From NCBI GenBank assembly GCA_944354035.1, contig CALVPS010000010.1:1-52987 (forward strand): a DNA stretch of 52,987 nucleotides, in the 5' to 3' direction. A model generated the notes under the pieces. That model made no database searches. It was given only the letters and a program-made list of their open reading frames with translations, and was not told where the DNA came from. A program made the position numbers and the translations under genes. Of the stretch, positions 1 to 7,251 are shown piece by piece (position 1 is the first letter of the stretch; each line of letters begins with the position of its first letter). Origin of the DNA: an uncultured Clostridia bacterium. GTDB lineage: Bacteria; Bacillota; Clostridia; Christensenellales; Borkfalkiaceae.

Positions 1-13
1 ACGATCTGGACGA

Positions 14-136
14 CCCGTTTACGGGTAACAAGTAACAAATGCGTGACTGCCAGGTCGTCACAGGCGCGACTTGCGCGTTGCCGGTAATATGAGGGCTTAC
101 AGCCCGAAAATGAAAAACCACCGGCTATGCCGGTGG
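14..136. repeat. Structured intergenic repeat, copy 1
   Basis: This stretch aligns by eye with 605-752. Both start with a CCCG-loop-CGGG hairpin followed by CAAG, then share an ATGC...TGCC segment, a GGTCG...CGCGAC stem and a GCCGG block, and end with AAATGAAAAAC plus a hairpin with a TAT loop. Here the last hairpin is CCACCGGC-TAT-GCCGGTGG at 118-136. Stems are kept while loops differ, which suggests structure is what is conserved. Short-stem TAT-loop hairpins also occur at IS200/IS605 ends, so this may be a transposon-derived non-coding element; that origin is inference. Confidence 0.6.
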
Positions 137-231
137 ATGATTATTGCATAAGGAAATCCCGCGACGGTCGCGCGGATCGGTCAAAACGAAAGGAACGCTG
201 TAAAAACACAGCACCGCGCAGATACCGCTCC

Positions 232-252
232 CTCCGTCTTACCTTCGGCAAG
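232..252 (+). repeat. Dispersed CCGTCTTACCT..CGGCAAG repeat, copy 1
   Basis: Contains the core CTCCGTCTTACCTTCGGCA. Related cores are found at 469-489 and, on the other strand, at 5424-5452. The core is followed by pyrimidine/purine palindromic blocks around 255-330. No coding frame here resembles a protein family. I recall repeats of this general kind in the intergenic DNA of gut Clostridia, but cannot name a family. Confidence 0.5.
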
Positions 253-468
253 TCGCTTCCTCTTTGTGAGAGGAGTTCGGGAGAAAGTTTTCTTGCAAGT
301 TCTCCCGCAAACGAGAGGCAAGGGATAGAGGCGCGCCCTCCCTCGTGGGCGCCGGGCGGTGCGGAACGGCAGCCTCTTCGCTCTTATCCTCCCCGTATAA
401 CGGAGGGGTGCCGCACGAAGAAAGGCGGGATGTCTATACAATGAAAGAGCGCGCAGACACCAAAATCC

Positions 469-489
469 TTCCGTCTTACCTCCGACAAG
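469..489 (+). repeat. Dispersed CCGTCTTACCT..CGGCAAG repeat, copy 2
   Basis: Contains the core TTCCGTCTTACCTCCGACA, differing at few positions from copy 1. It is followed at 541-571 by a CCCTCCT...CGAGGGAGG palindromic block like those in the other copies. The surrounding 137-604 region holds no recognisable gene. Confidence 0.45.
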
Positions 490-604
490 GCCCCTTTGCA
501 AATGGAAGGCAAAGAATAGCGTGAGACGGCCTTGCATTATTCCCCTCCTCTCCCCGTACGAGGGAGGCAAGAGGAAAAAAGCTTACCCGCAAAGGAGACG
601 GGGC

Positions 605-752
605 CCGCTCCCGGGCAGCAAGCAGCCGATGCATAATTGCCGGGTCGCCGCAGACGCGACCTACGCGCCGCCGGCAGCATTCGGGCCGACGCCCCGCCTA
701 TGGCGGCACGCGCCGCAGACGAAGTAAAATGAAAAACGCCGGCTATGCCGGC
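605..752. repeat. Structured intergenic repeat, copy 2
   Basis: This is the diverged second copy of 14-136. It has CCCG-CTCC-CGGG, GGTCG...CGCGACC, a GGGCCGACGC block (683-692) with a CCCCGCC-TAT-GGCGG-like hairpin, and ends in AAATGAAAAAC with the hairpin GCCGGC-TAT-GCCGGC (738-752). A more decayed third copy may follow at about 775-860. The remaining 860-1052 shows no gene that I can support. Confidence 0.55.
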
Positions 753-1052
753 AGAGAAATATCGCTTGTGCGGCGTACAAAACGGCCATGTACAACTGCC
801 GCACGCCGGAACGTCGGTCGTAGCGCGACCGCACATGCCCCGCAAGTCCGACAACGCGCTGCCGCGCTCCTCGCCTTCCCCCACCGCAACCGCCCCTGCC
901 GTTCCCCTGTGCCGAAGAGAGCGACCGACCGTTGCGATACGAACGGACCGGATCCCGCCGCAAAGGGCGACGGCGCTGCAATAGACCCTGTGTACGGTGT
1001 ACCGGGATCCCCCGCCGCAAAGACGTACCGTGCGCCTCACGACGCACGGACG

Positions 1053-1085
1053 GCGGACGTCACTGCGAGGCGGACGTCACTGCGA
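1053..1085. repeat. 17-bp tandem duplication over a stop codon
   Basis: GCGGACGTCACTGCGA occurs at 1053-1068 and again at 1070-1085. The second copy contains the last codons and the stop of the response regulator, so the first copy is a duplicate lying just downstream of the gene. Confidence 0.8.
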
Positions 1086-1733
1086 AATGATGTCCTTCAT
1101 GCGGGCGACCGCATCCGCGCGGGCAGAGCAACCGATCTTTACGTAGATGGCAGAAATATAGTTGCGCGCAGTGCCGTCCGTCAGCTTCAGGGCGCTGGCG
1201 ATCTGCTTGTTGGTAAAGCCCTCGTACAGCATGACGGCGATCTCCACCTCGCGGTCGGAAAACCCGAAGGCGCGCTTTAACTTGATTTCGCGGTCGCTGG
1301 TCACCATACGCGCCGCGTCGGCGATGCGCCGGGCGATCTTGGCGGGCAGGATGGTATCGCCCGCATAGGCGTTTTTGATGGCGTCGATCAGCGCCGCCGA
1401 AGAGGTATCCTTCAATAAATACCCGCTTGCGCCGTTGTTGATGGCGTTTAAAATGTAATCGCTATCGTCGAAGGTGGTAAGGATCAGCACCTTTACTTCC
1501 GGATGCCGGCGCTTGACCTCCTGCGTGGCGATCACGCCGTTCATATTGGGCATGCGGATATCCATGAGCACAACGTCCGGCTTGGCCGACTCCAACAATT
1601 CGATCGCTTCGAATCCGTCCGAAGCGATGCCGACGACCTCAATCTCGTCGCACGACGAAAGCACGCTGCGGATCCCGTCCACCAGGATCGACTGGTCGTC
1701 CGCAAGTAACACTCTGATCTTCGATTCACTCAT
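1077..1733 (-). CDS. NarL/LuxR-family response regulator
   Basis: This 218-residue protein is a two-component DNA-binding regulator in the cytoplasm. The receiver domain covers about residues 5-120, with the acidic pair in LLADDQS, the phospho-acceptor Asp near residue 58 in VVLMDIRMP, and the conserved Lys in GYLLKDTS. A C-terminal LuxR-type helix-turn-helix follows (FGFSDREVEIAVMLYEG, then TNKQIASALKLTDGTARNYI). I chose the ATG at 1733 because AGGAG lies about 10 nt upstream; the ATG at 1742 is too close to that ribosome site. The start overlaps the end of the kinase gene by 8 nt, so the two are translationally coupled. The target genes cannot be read from this window. Confidence 0.93.
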   Translation of the reverse strand: MSESKIRVLLADDQSILVDGIRSVLSSCDEIEVVGIASDGFEAIELLESAKPDVVLMDIRMPNMNGVIATQEVKRRHPEVKVLILTTFDDSDYILNAINNGASGYLLKDTSSAALIDAIKNAYAGDTILPAKIARRIADAARMVTSDREIKLKRAFGFSDREVEIAVMLYEGFTNKQIASALKLTDGTARNYISAIYVKIGCSARADAVARMKDIISQ

Positions 1734-3021
1734 TTGCCTCATTCTCCTGTTTCCGACGCGTACCGTCCGTCGGCAGCGTCATATGAATTTCAAATCCTTC
1801 GTCCTCTTCCGTCTCAAACCATACGGTCCCGCCCAGCGAGGCGGCGCGCGCATGCATGCCGGTCAGGCCAAACCCCTCTTTTAATTGCGAAAGCTCCATG
1901 CCTTTGCCGTTATCCGAAAGCAAAAACTCGATGCGGTCGTCCTCCTCCTTCAATTCAAAATAGAAGGCGGTGGCGCCGCCGTGGCGCAGACCGTTGGAGA
2001 TCCCCTCTTTCAGCGTATTGCACAAAAATCTGCGCTTGGCGTCGCATACCTCTATGTCGGCGATGTCGCAGCGGATCACGATCCCCGTACCGTCGGTGGA
2101 ATCGTAAACGATGTTCAGCAGCATCTCCTTTAGCGTAAGCTTTTCGCTCTCGCCCGAAAGAAGATGTACGCTTTCGCGCAGTTCCTCCAGCGCGTTTTTG
2201 GCCTGCAGGTTCGCCGCCGCAATTTTGCGCTTGGCATCCTGCGGGTCGGAATCGATGGCAAGTTTTGCCGCCTCCGTCTGCATGACCACCGTCGTGATGG
2301 AGTGTCCCGCCGTATCGTGGATATCTTTGGCGATGCGCTGGCGTTCTTCCAGCGCCGTCACCTCACGCAGGCGACTGTACGCTTCGCGCAATTTTTCGTT
2401 GCTGCTGTTGAGTTGGGCATACGCCTCGCGCAATTTTTCGTTGCTTCGGTTTTGTTCGGTCACCGCCTCGTCCAGTTCGCGGTTTTTGCGGAAGATCTGC
2501 ACGGCAAAGTTAAAGATCATAAAATGCAGCGCCATCAGCAGGATGTCGTTCAGCGCGTTGGTGATGAGCGCGGCCACCGAGAGCGACCCCGATTTTACCA
2601 CGCTGGAGACGCCGAACGCGACCAAAAACAGCACGATGCTCGAAGCGCCCATGACGATACTGCCCACAAGGCTCTCCTGCGAAATATAGAACTCGGACAG
2701 GATGATCATATACAGCGTGGAGATAAGTTCGCCGTTGGTGAAAATGGTCAGCGTGATCAGGCAGAGCGTATCCAACACATAGCATACGATCTTTACGCGA
2801 AAAGATTTGAGTACCCAAATTTTAACGGCGTTTTCGGCCGTGAAAAACAAGAGGACGGGAACGACGACCATCCACGAGGGAGCGTTGCCCAAATACACGT
2901 CGCTCCAATTGTTTACGGCGACGAAGACGCCGACGAGGATCAGCAGGCAAAAGATGACCAGCTTGCTGAACCGTTTAAAATATTGCGGCCCGATACGCAA
3001 CGTCTTAACGGAGCTTTTCAT
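1726..3021 (-). CDS. Membrane sensor histidine kinase (HisKA_3/NarX-like)
   Basis: The protein has 431 residues. About six hydrophobic segments fill residues 20-175, so sensing is probably within or at the membrane. A coiled-coil linker (about 178-225) contains two copies of the unit SNEKLREAY, 14 residues apart. The dimerisation/phosphorylation helix has EERQRIAKDIHDTAGHS with His near 235, typical of kinases that partner NarL-type regulators. The ATPase domain shows EGISNGLRHG (N box) and DNGKGM, then GFGLTGMHARAASLGG (G box). It overlaps radC by 4 nt (ATGA) and the regulator by 8 nt, so radC, kinase and regulator form one operon. The signal sensed is unknown. Confidence 0.93.
   Translation of the reverse strand: MKSSVKTLRIGPQYFKRFSKLVIFCLLILVGVFVAVNNWSDVYLGNAPSWMVVVPVLLFFTAENAVKIWVLKSFRVKIVCYVLDTLCLITLTIFTNGELISTLYMIILSEFYISQESLVGSIVMGASSIVLFLVAFGVSSVVKSGSLSVAALITNALNDILLMALHFMIFNFAVQIFRKNRELDEAVTEQNRSNEKLREAYAQLNSSNEKLREAYSRLREVTALEERQRIAKDIHDTAGHSITTVVMQTEAAKLAIDSDPQDAKRKIAAANLQAKNALEELRESVHLLSGESEKLTLKEMLLNIVYDSTDGTGIVIRCDIADIEVCDAKRRFLCNTLKEGISNGLRHGGATAFYFELKEEDDRIEFLLSDNGKGMELSQLKEGFGLTGMHARAASLGGTVWFETEEDEGFEIHMTLPTDGTRRKQENEANE
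2378..2445 (-). repeat. In-gene direct repeat in kinase coiled coil
   Basis: TACGCYTCGCGCAATTTTTC occurs at 2378 and again at 2420, 42 nt (14 codons) apart and nearly identical. It encodes the duplicated NEKLREAY heptad-rich unit. Copy number could change by slippage and would change the linker length by two heptads. Confidence 0.85.
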
Positions 3022-3728
3022 ACAAACTTTCCCCCCAGCAGAGTGGCGACGTCGAAATCGCGGCGGATCGATTCCATGCGCCCCACCAGGTAATAGCTAT
3101 AGGCGCCGTCCGTTCCTATGATGATGTGATCGTACAGCGTAACGCCGTGCAGCGAGCAGATCAGCTGTACCTGCGCGGTGAATCGGTCGTCCGCCGCCGA
3201 AGGGACTGCTGGCGCAAACGGGTGATTGTGCGCCAGCACCAGCCCGCGCGGCTGTACCGACGAAAGGACGCGCGCCAGCTGCTCGGGCGCAAGGGAGGCA
3301 CGGTCCGGTTCGGACACGCCGAAGCGCTTGCTGCACTTTACGCGCTGCTGCCCGTCCAGGCAGAAGACTTCGATCGTCTCCTCGGCGAGCGTGCGGTAAC
3401 GACTGCACAAAAAGTCCGAAAAATCGCGTACGCTGAACAGTTTCGGCTGCTCCTCGCGCACGGTGTGAGCACGCTCGTACAGCAGTCCTACGCAGCGCAA
3501 AAAGGCCGCCGTCTCGTCTCCTACGCCGAATACGCCCTTCAATTCGTCGGGCGAGGCGTTCAGCACGCCCGAAAGCGACCCGAACGAAGAAAGCAACTCG
3601 TGCGCGATCGGGTTGGTGTTTTTGCGCGGGATCGCATAAAAAAGAAGAATTTCGAGCAATTCGTGATCTTGCAGCGCGTCCGCCGTCCGCAGCCGCTGCA
3701 ACATGCGTTTTCTGTGCCCTTCGTGCAT
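3018..3728 (-). CDS. radC: RadC-family JAB/MPN-domain protein
   Basis: This protein has 236 residues. Residues 1-90 hold the helix-hairpin-helix-like N-terminus of RadC proteins (DHELLEILLFYAIPRKNTNPIA and GVFGVGDETAA region). Residues 105-225 form the JAB1/MPN metallopeptidase-like domain with the metal motif H167-N-H169-P, Ser177 and Asp180. The family was once linked to DNA repair, but its biochemical role is not settled. The ATG at 3728 was chosen because GAGGGGAAGG lies just upstream; two further upstream ATGs lack such a site. It is the first gene of the operon with the kinase and regulator. A weak TACAAT box at 3749-3754 could be its -10 element. Confidence 0.92.
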   Translation of the reverse strand: MHEGHRKRMLQRLRTADALQDHELLEILLFYAIPRKNTNPIAHELLSSFGSLSGVLNASPDELKGVFGVGDETAAFLRCVGLLYERAHTVREEQPKLFSVRDFSDFLCSRYRTLAEETIEVFCLDGQQRVKCSKRFGVSEPDRASLAPEQLARVLSSVQPRGLVLAHNHPFAPAVPSAADDRFTAQVQLICSLHGVTLYDHIIIGTDGAYSYYLVGRMESIRRDFDVATLLGGKFV

Positions 3729-3861
3729 AAGCCTTCCCCTCATTGTGCATTGTAACATATTTTTATGATTTTTGCACGAAAAAACAACGGCGATTTCGTG
3801 GAATTTTCATACAATATACGCAAAAAAAGCGACCTTTCGCACATACAAACGACCGAAACCA

Positions 3862-3890
3862 TTGACATGCCAAATGTTTTATGTTATAAT
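3862..3890 (+). promoter_or_regulatory. Consensus sigma-A promoter for M20 dipeptidase gene
   Basis: TTGACA (3862-3867) and TATAAT (3885-3890) are separated by exactly 17 bp, a perfect match to the housekeeping consensus. Just downstream, TGTTA-TATAG-TAACA (3896-3910) is an inverted repeat over the expected transcription start and may be an operator. Confidence 0.88.
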
Positions 3891-3934
3891 CATTCTGTTA
3901 TATAGTAACATATTTTAATTTTGGAGAAGCTGTA

Positions 3935-5209
3935 ATGACTGATTCCGAAAAGCAAATTGTTGAAAGTATCTCCGAGAGTATCCGTTTCGATTCCTCCTGG
4001 TCCAAACCGGAACCCGATATGCCGTTCGGCAAGGGCGCGCGCGACTGCCTGAAACATTTTTTGGCGCTTGCCGATTCCATGGGATTTGAAACGCACAATT
4101 ACGATAATTATGCGGGGGAAGTCGTCTACGGCGAAGGCGAAGAGGTGGCCGTACTTGCGCACCTCGACGTCGTTCCCGCCGGCAGCGGCTGGACAAAGCC
4201 CCCCTTCGGCGGCCTTGTAGAGGACGGAAAGATCTGGGGCCGCGGCGCCATGGACGATAAAGGCCCCGCCATGTGCGTTTTGTACGCCATGAAAGCGCTT
4301 AAAGACGAGGGATTCGTCCCCGCCAAAAAGATAAAGTTTATTGTAGGATGCAACGAAGAGAGCGGCTGGCGGTGCATCGAGCATTACAACGAGACGGCGA
4401 CCCTTCCCAAAACGGGCTTTTCGCCGGACGGGGCTTTTCCCGTCATCTATGCCGAAAAGGGCATTTTGCAGGTACGGCTGCACTTCCCCATGCATGAAGT
4501 GGCGCCCTTCCTGTTTTTAGAGGGCGGCGAAAGCGCCAATATGGTCTGCGGAGAATGCGAGGCGACGCCGCGCACGCTCACGGTGACGCGGGCGCGTGAA
4601 CTGGGGCTGAACATCCGTGGAAAAAAGATCATTGCCTACGGCACGGCGGCGCACGCCTCCACGCCGGAGCTCGGCAAAAACGCCATTCTGCCCATTCTGC
4701 AATTTTTTGAGCGGAAGAGCGAAACGGTGCGCCGCGTGATCGACTGTCTGTTCCGCGACGTATACCGCCTCTCCGACATCAAAGACGAGACGGGCTCGCT
4801 TACCCTTTCGCCCGATATGATCAAATTCCGCAAAGGAGAGCTGCAGGTCGTATGCGATATCCGCTACCCGGCAAGCCTTACGCTCGCAGAGGTGCGCGAG
4901 CTCATAAAGCAGTTCGGCGTAAAGTACGAAACGCTGAACCATCAACCGCCTCTGATGCAGGATAAGAACAGCCCGCTTGTGCGTACGCTTTTGGAAGCGT
5001 ATGAAAGCTGCACGGGCACGGCGGCGGAACCCGTTGCCATCGGCGGCGGCACGTACGCCCGCGCGCTGCAATCGGGCGTCGCCTTCGGCCCCGAAATGCC
5101 GGACGACGAGCCTGTGGTGCATCGTGCGGACGAATACATTACGATCGAACGTGTACGCTTTTTGTTCAACGTATACCGCGAGGCGATCAGGCGCCTTTGC
5201 GTATCGTAA
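3935..5209 (+). CDS. M20-family dipeptidase (PepV/Sapep-like)
   Basis: This 424-residue cytoplasmic zinc peptidase cleaves short peptides. Metal and catalytic residues are visible: H76-L-D78-V-V-P, D107 in WGRGAMDDKG, E141-E142 in GCNEESGW, the Asp in FSPDGAFP, and a C-terminal His in EPVVHRADEY. The order and spacing match PepV-type M20 enzymes; the protein is somewhat shorter than the usual 460-470 residues. GGAG lies 8 nt before the ATG. It is transcribed alone from the consensus promoter at 3862-3890 and ends at a strong terminator. Substrate specificity is inferred from the family only. Confidence 0.93.
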   Translation: MTDSEKQIVESISESIRFDSSWSKPEPDMPFGKGARDCLKHFLALADSMGFETHNYDNYAGEVVYGEGEEVAVLAHLDVVPAGSGWTKPPFGGLVEDGKIWGRGAMDDKGPAMCVLYAMKALKDEGFVPAKKIKFIVGCNEESGWRCIEHYNETATLPKTGFSPDGAFPVIYAEKGILQVRLHFPMHEVAPFLFLEGGESANMVCGECEATPRTLTVTRARELGLNIRGKKIIAYGTAAHASTPELGKNAILPILQFFERKSETVRRVIDCLFRDVYRLSDIKDETGSLTLSPDMIKFRKGELQVVCDIRYPASLTLAEVRELIKQFGVKYETLNHQPPLMQDKNSPLVRTLLEAYESCTGTAAEPVAIGGGTYARALQSGVAFGPEMPDDEPVVHRADEYITIERVRFLFNVYREAIRRLCVS

Positions 5210-5232
5210 AACGCAACGATTTATTGCTTTTT

Positions 5233-5260
5233 GCCGTCGGCAGCGCCGACGGCTTTTTAT
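5233..5260 (+). terminator. Rho-independent terminator after M20 gene
   Basis: GCCGTCGGC-AGC-GCCGACGGC forms a perfect 9-bp stem with a 3-nt loop, followed by TTTTTAT. Confidence 0.92.
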
Positions 5261-5379
5261 TTGTGCGCCATAGGGCAAGCAGGGGCGCGACAAAACCCAC
5301 AAAAATGTCTTCCGGCCATACATGGGCCGTCGGCTGTCCTTTGGCTTTACGCCGCCCGCGTAAAGGAGCTCTTACCGTC

Positions 5380-5545
5380 TGTCTTCTTCAAAAGAAGGCG
5401 CGCCTCCACTCCCCCCTCGCATGGGGAGACGGCTTGCCGTAGGCAAGACGAAAGGGTCGAAAGGCTGCACGCCGCATTTACGGCCCACTCGCCTCGCTGC
5501 GCTCGACGCCCTCCCTTTATAAGGGAGGGCAAGGACCAAATCGTA
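5380..5545 (-). repeat. Dispersed repeat, copy 3 (inverted)
   Basis: On the minus strand the core CGTCTTGCCTACGGCAAG lies at about 5433-5450, followed by CCGTCTCCCCATGCGAGG and a GGAGGCGCGCC segment. Further right, CCCTCCCTTATAAAGGGAGG forms a palindrome at about 5510-5530. It belongs to the same family as 232-252 and 469-489. The rest of 5261-5693 shows no gene. Confidence 0.5.
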
Positions 5546-5693
5546 TCCCGCGCCCTCAAGTCAATTCTGTTCATCGGCAAAGCTTCGCACGAACCCGCAA
5601 CCTGTCCGCGGGTTTTCTTATGCAAAAAGAGCGGAACCGAACGGCTCCGCTCCGATCCGTATTGCATAGAATGCCGAGCGCGGCAAAAAAACC

Positions 5694-6137
5694 TTATAGA
5701 CGGCCGTGCTCGCGGCAGATCGCCTCTACAATGGCGGCGGCGTCGCCGATCAGCCTTCCGCACGGCCGCTTTTTATAAAACTCCTCCGTGCGCGGTTCGG
5801 AGACCGGCCCTTCGTTTACCGCCACACCCGCCTGCTGCAGCAATTCGCGGCAGCCCAAATAGTGGTGCGCCTGCGTAAAGCGCCGCGCAAATTCCTGCAC
5901 CAACGCGTACATTTCGTCTTTGGTTGCGTGCGGGAACAGCAATCCCAACGCCACGGCGGCCCCCGAGACCGCGCCGCACGTCAGCCGCAGTCTGCCCAGT
6001 CCGCCCCCGAGCGGCAGGCTGGCCGCGCCGACCAGGACGGGATCGACGCCCGCTTCGTCGGCAAAGGCAAGCGCTACCGCCTGCGAACAGTTGTGTCCCT
6101 GTAAAAAGCATTGCGTTGCTCGTTCTTGCGCCGTCAT
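5694..6137 (-). CDS. C_GCAxxG_C_C-family cysteine-rich protein
   Basis: This 147-residue protein matches the family of small putative redox proteins with spaced cysteines: HNCSQAVALAF near residue 16, LTCGAVSGAAVALGL, GCRELLQ and PCGRLIGDAA. The glycine-rich stretch LPLGGGLGRLRLTCGA is typical. The function of the family is not established; some members sit beside redox or transport genes. The ATG at 6137 has AAGGGGGG 5 nt upstream; the longer frame back to 6224 would run into the next gene and has no ribosome site. It follows the hydrolase gene closely and is probably co-transcribed with it. Confidence 0.85.
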   Translation of the reverse strand: MTAQERATQCFLQGHNCSQAVALAFADEAGVDPVLVGAASLPLGGGLGRLRLTCGAVSGAAVALGLLFPHATKDEMYALVQEFARRFTQAHHYLGCRELLQQAGVAVNEGPVSEPRTEEFYKKRPCGRLIGDAAAIVEAICREHGRL

Positions 6138-6208
6138 ACTTTCCCCCCTTGCGGCCGTATGCGGGCCGCGGTCTGCCGCATATGCGGGCGCCGCCGCGCC
6201 CGTTTTTG

Positions 6209-6988
6209 TTATATTTCGTACCATATCCCCTCGCGAGGGATAAGCGTCTGCATACCCGAAAAGCGCTCGTTGACCGTCGTCGTAAACTTTTTGACGTTTT
6301 CGGTGTGCGTAAGCGGCGGAAAGGCGTCGTCAAAATGATCGATCATCACCCGCTTTGGTAAAAACGTCTGCAAAAACGGCACCATGTAGCGGTGCATGCG
6401 CGCCCTTCCCTGATAGGGAAACACCAGCAGATCGACCCCCTGCGGGTACTCCACGTTTCCGTCCATCCCCGCGGAACCCAATATAAACACGCGCTTACCC
6501 CCGCCGACGACCTCCAGCCCGAAGATATCGTCCGGCTCGATGCGGTACTTTTTCATCTGCCGCAGCAGGGCGATACAGTCGCGCGCGTGCGCATACGTCC
6601 GCGGCGAAAACACCACGCGCAGCACGGTGGCCGCATCGAACACGCAGTGTCTGCTGGCATACGTCTGTACGGTGAGCTCCCCCACCGCAACGCGCTCGTT
6701 TACGGCGATCGCCGTCATGCAGTCGGACGAGAGGCCGTTTTCCCGCGCGCGGCGGATGCCGCTTTCGGACACATATACCGTGCGCGCGCCGTTTGCCGTA
6801 AACGCATCGATATCTGCAAAGTGATCGATGTGCGGATGCGTGATAAAAATGGCGTCTGCCTGCGAGGCCTCCTCCACGGGAACGGGGAACAGCCGCGGAT
6901 TATATTGTTTTAAATACGGATCGACGAGAATACGCGTCGCCCCGCATTCGATCATCAGCGTCGCCGTACCGTACCACTTGATCTTCAT
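6209..6988 (-). CDS. Metallo-beta-lactamase-fold hydrolase
   Basis: This 260-residue protein has the zinc motif T-H51-P-H53-I-D55-H56-F and a LVDPYL strand near the N-terminus, as in UlaG-like or predicted Zn-dependent hydrolases of this fold. A C-terminal MIDHFDDAFPP segment supplies another His/Asp pair. The substrate is not predictable. The start at 6988 (MKIKWYG) is preferred over 7009, because the predicted transcription start near 6998 leaves only the later codon in the mRNA and GGTGA precedes it. Confidence 0.9.
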   Translation of the reverse strand: MKIKWYGTATLMIECGATRILVDPYLKQYNPRLFPVPVEEASQADAIFITHPHIDHFADIDAFTANGARTVYVSESGIRRARENGLSSDCMTAIAVNERVAVGELTVQTYASRHCVFDAATVLRVVFSPRTYAHARDCIALLRQMKKYRIEPDDIFGLEVVGGGKRVFILGSAGMDGNVEYPQGVDLLVFPYQGRARMHRYMVPFLQTFLPKRVMIDHFDDAFPPLTHTENVKKFTTTVNERFSGMQTLIPREGIWYEI

Positions 6989-7004
6989 GTCTTCACCAAG
7001 CGAT

Positions 7005-7034
7005 ATCATATCATATCCGGGGGCGATGTGTCAA
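7005..7034 (-). promoter_or_regulatory. Promoter for hydrolase gene
   Basis: On the minus strand TTGACA (7029-7034) and TATGAT (7005-7010) are separated by 18 bp. The expected start near 6998 gives a short leader of about 10 nt before the ATG at 6988. Confidence 0.7.
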
Positions 7035-7179
7035 TCTCTTTACAAGCGTTTGCTCCATTCGTTTTTCGTCCCGCCGCAATTTTTAAGGGCATGCGCAACG
7101 GCGCGCACATGCGCATGCGGGCGCCGACAAACTTCCGTGTCCGGCGGACAAAGGACCCGCGGACGGCATATCCTGTCCG

Positions 7180-7223
7180 CAAAAAAGCAGAAAAGGCGCC
7201 GCGCTGCGATCACAGCGCGGCGC
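7180..7223 (-). terminator. Terminator of the ferritin-like gene
   Basis: GCGCCGCGCTG (7196-7206), a 6-nt loop and CAGCGCGGCGC (7213-7223) form an 11-bp perfect stem. On the minus strand it is followed by TTTTCTGCTTTTTTGC. Confidence 0.85.
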
Positions 7224-7251
7224 TCCCCGCTTGCCGCTTTGCGGCACTTGC

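Noticed and set aside
127..1040. Several overlapping open frames on both strands in the first kilobase
   Set aside because: Their Arg/Ala/Pro-rich translations match no family, they shadow each other, and the DNA is made of palindromes and repeats.
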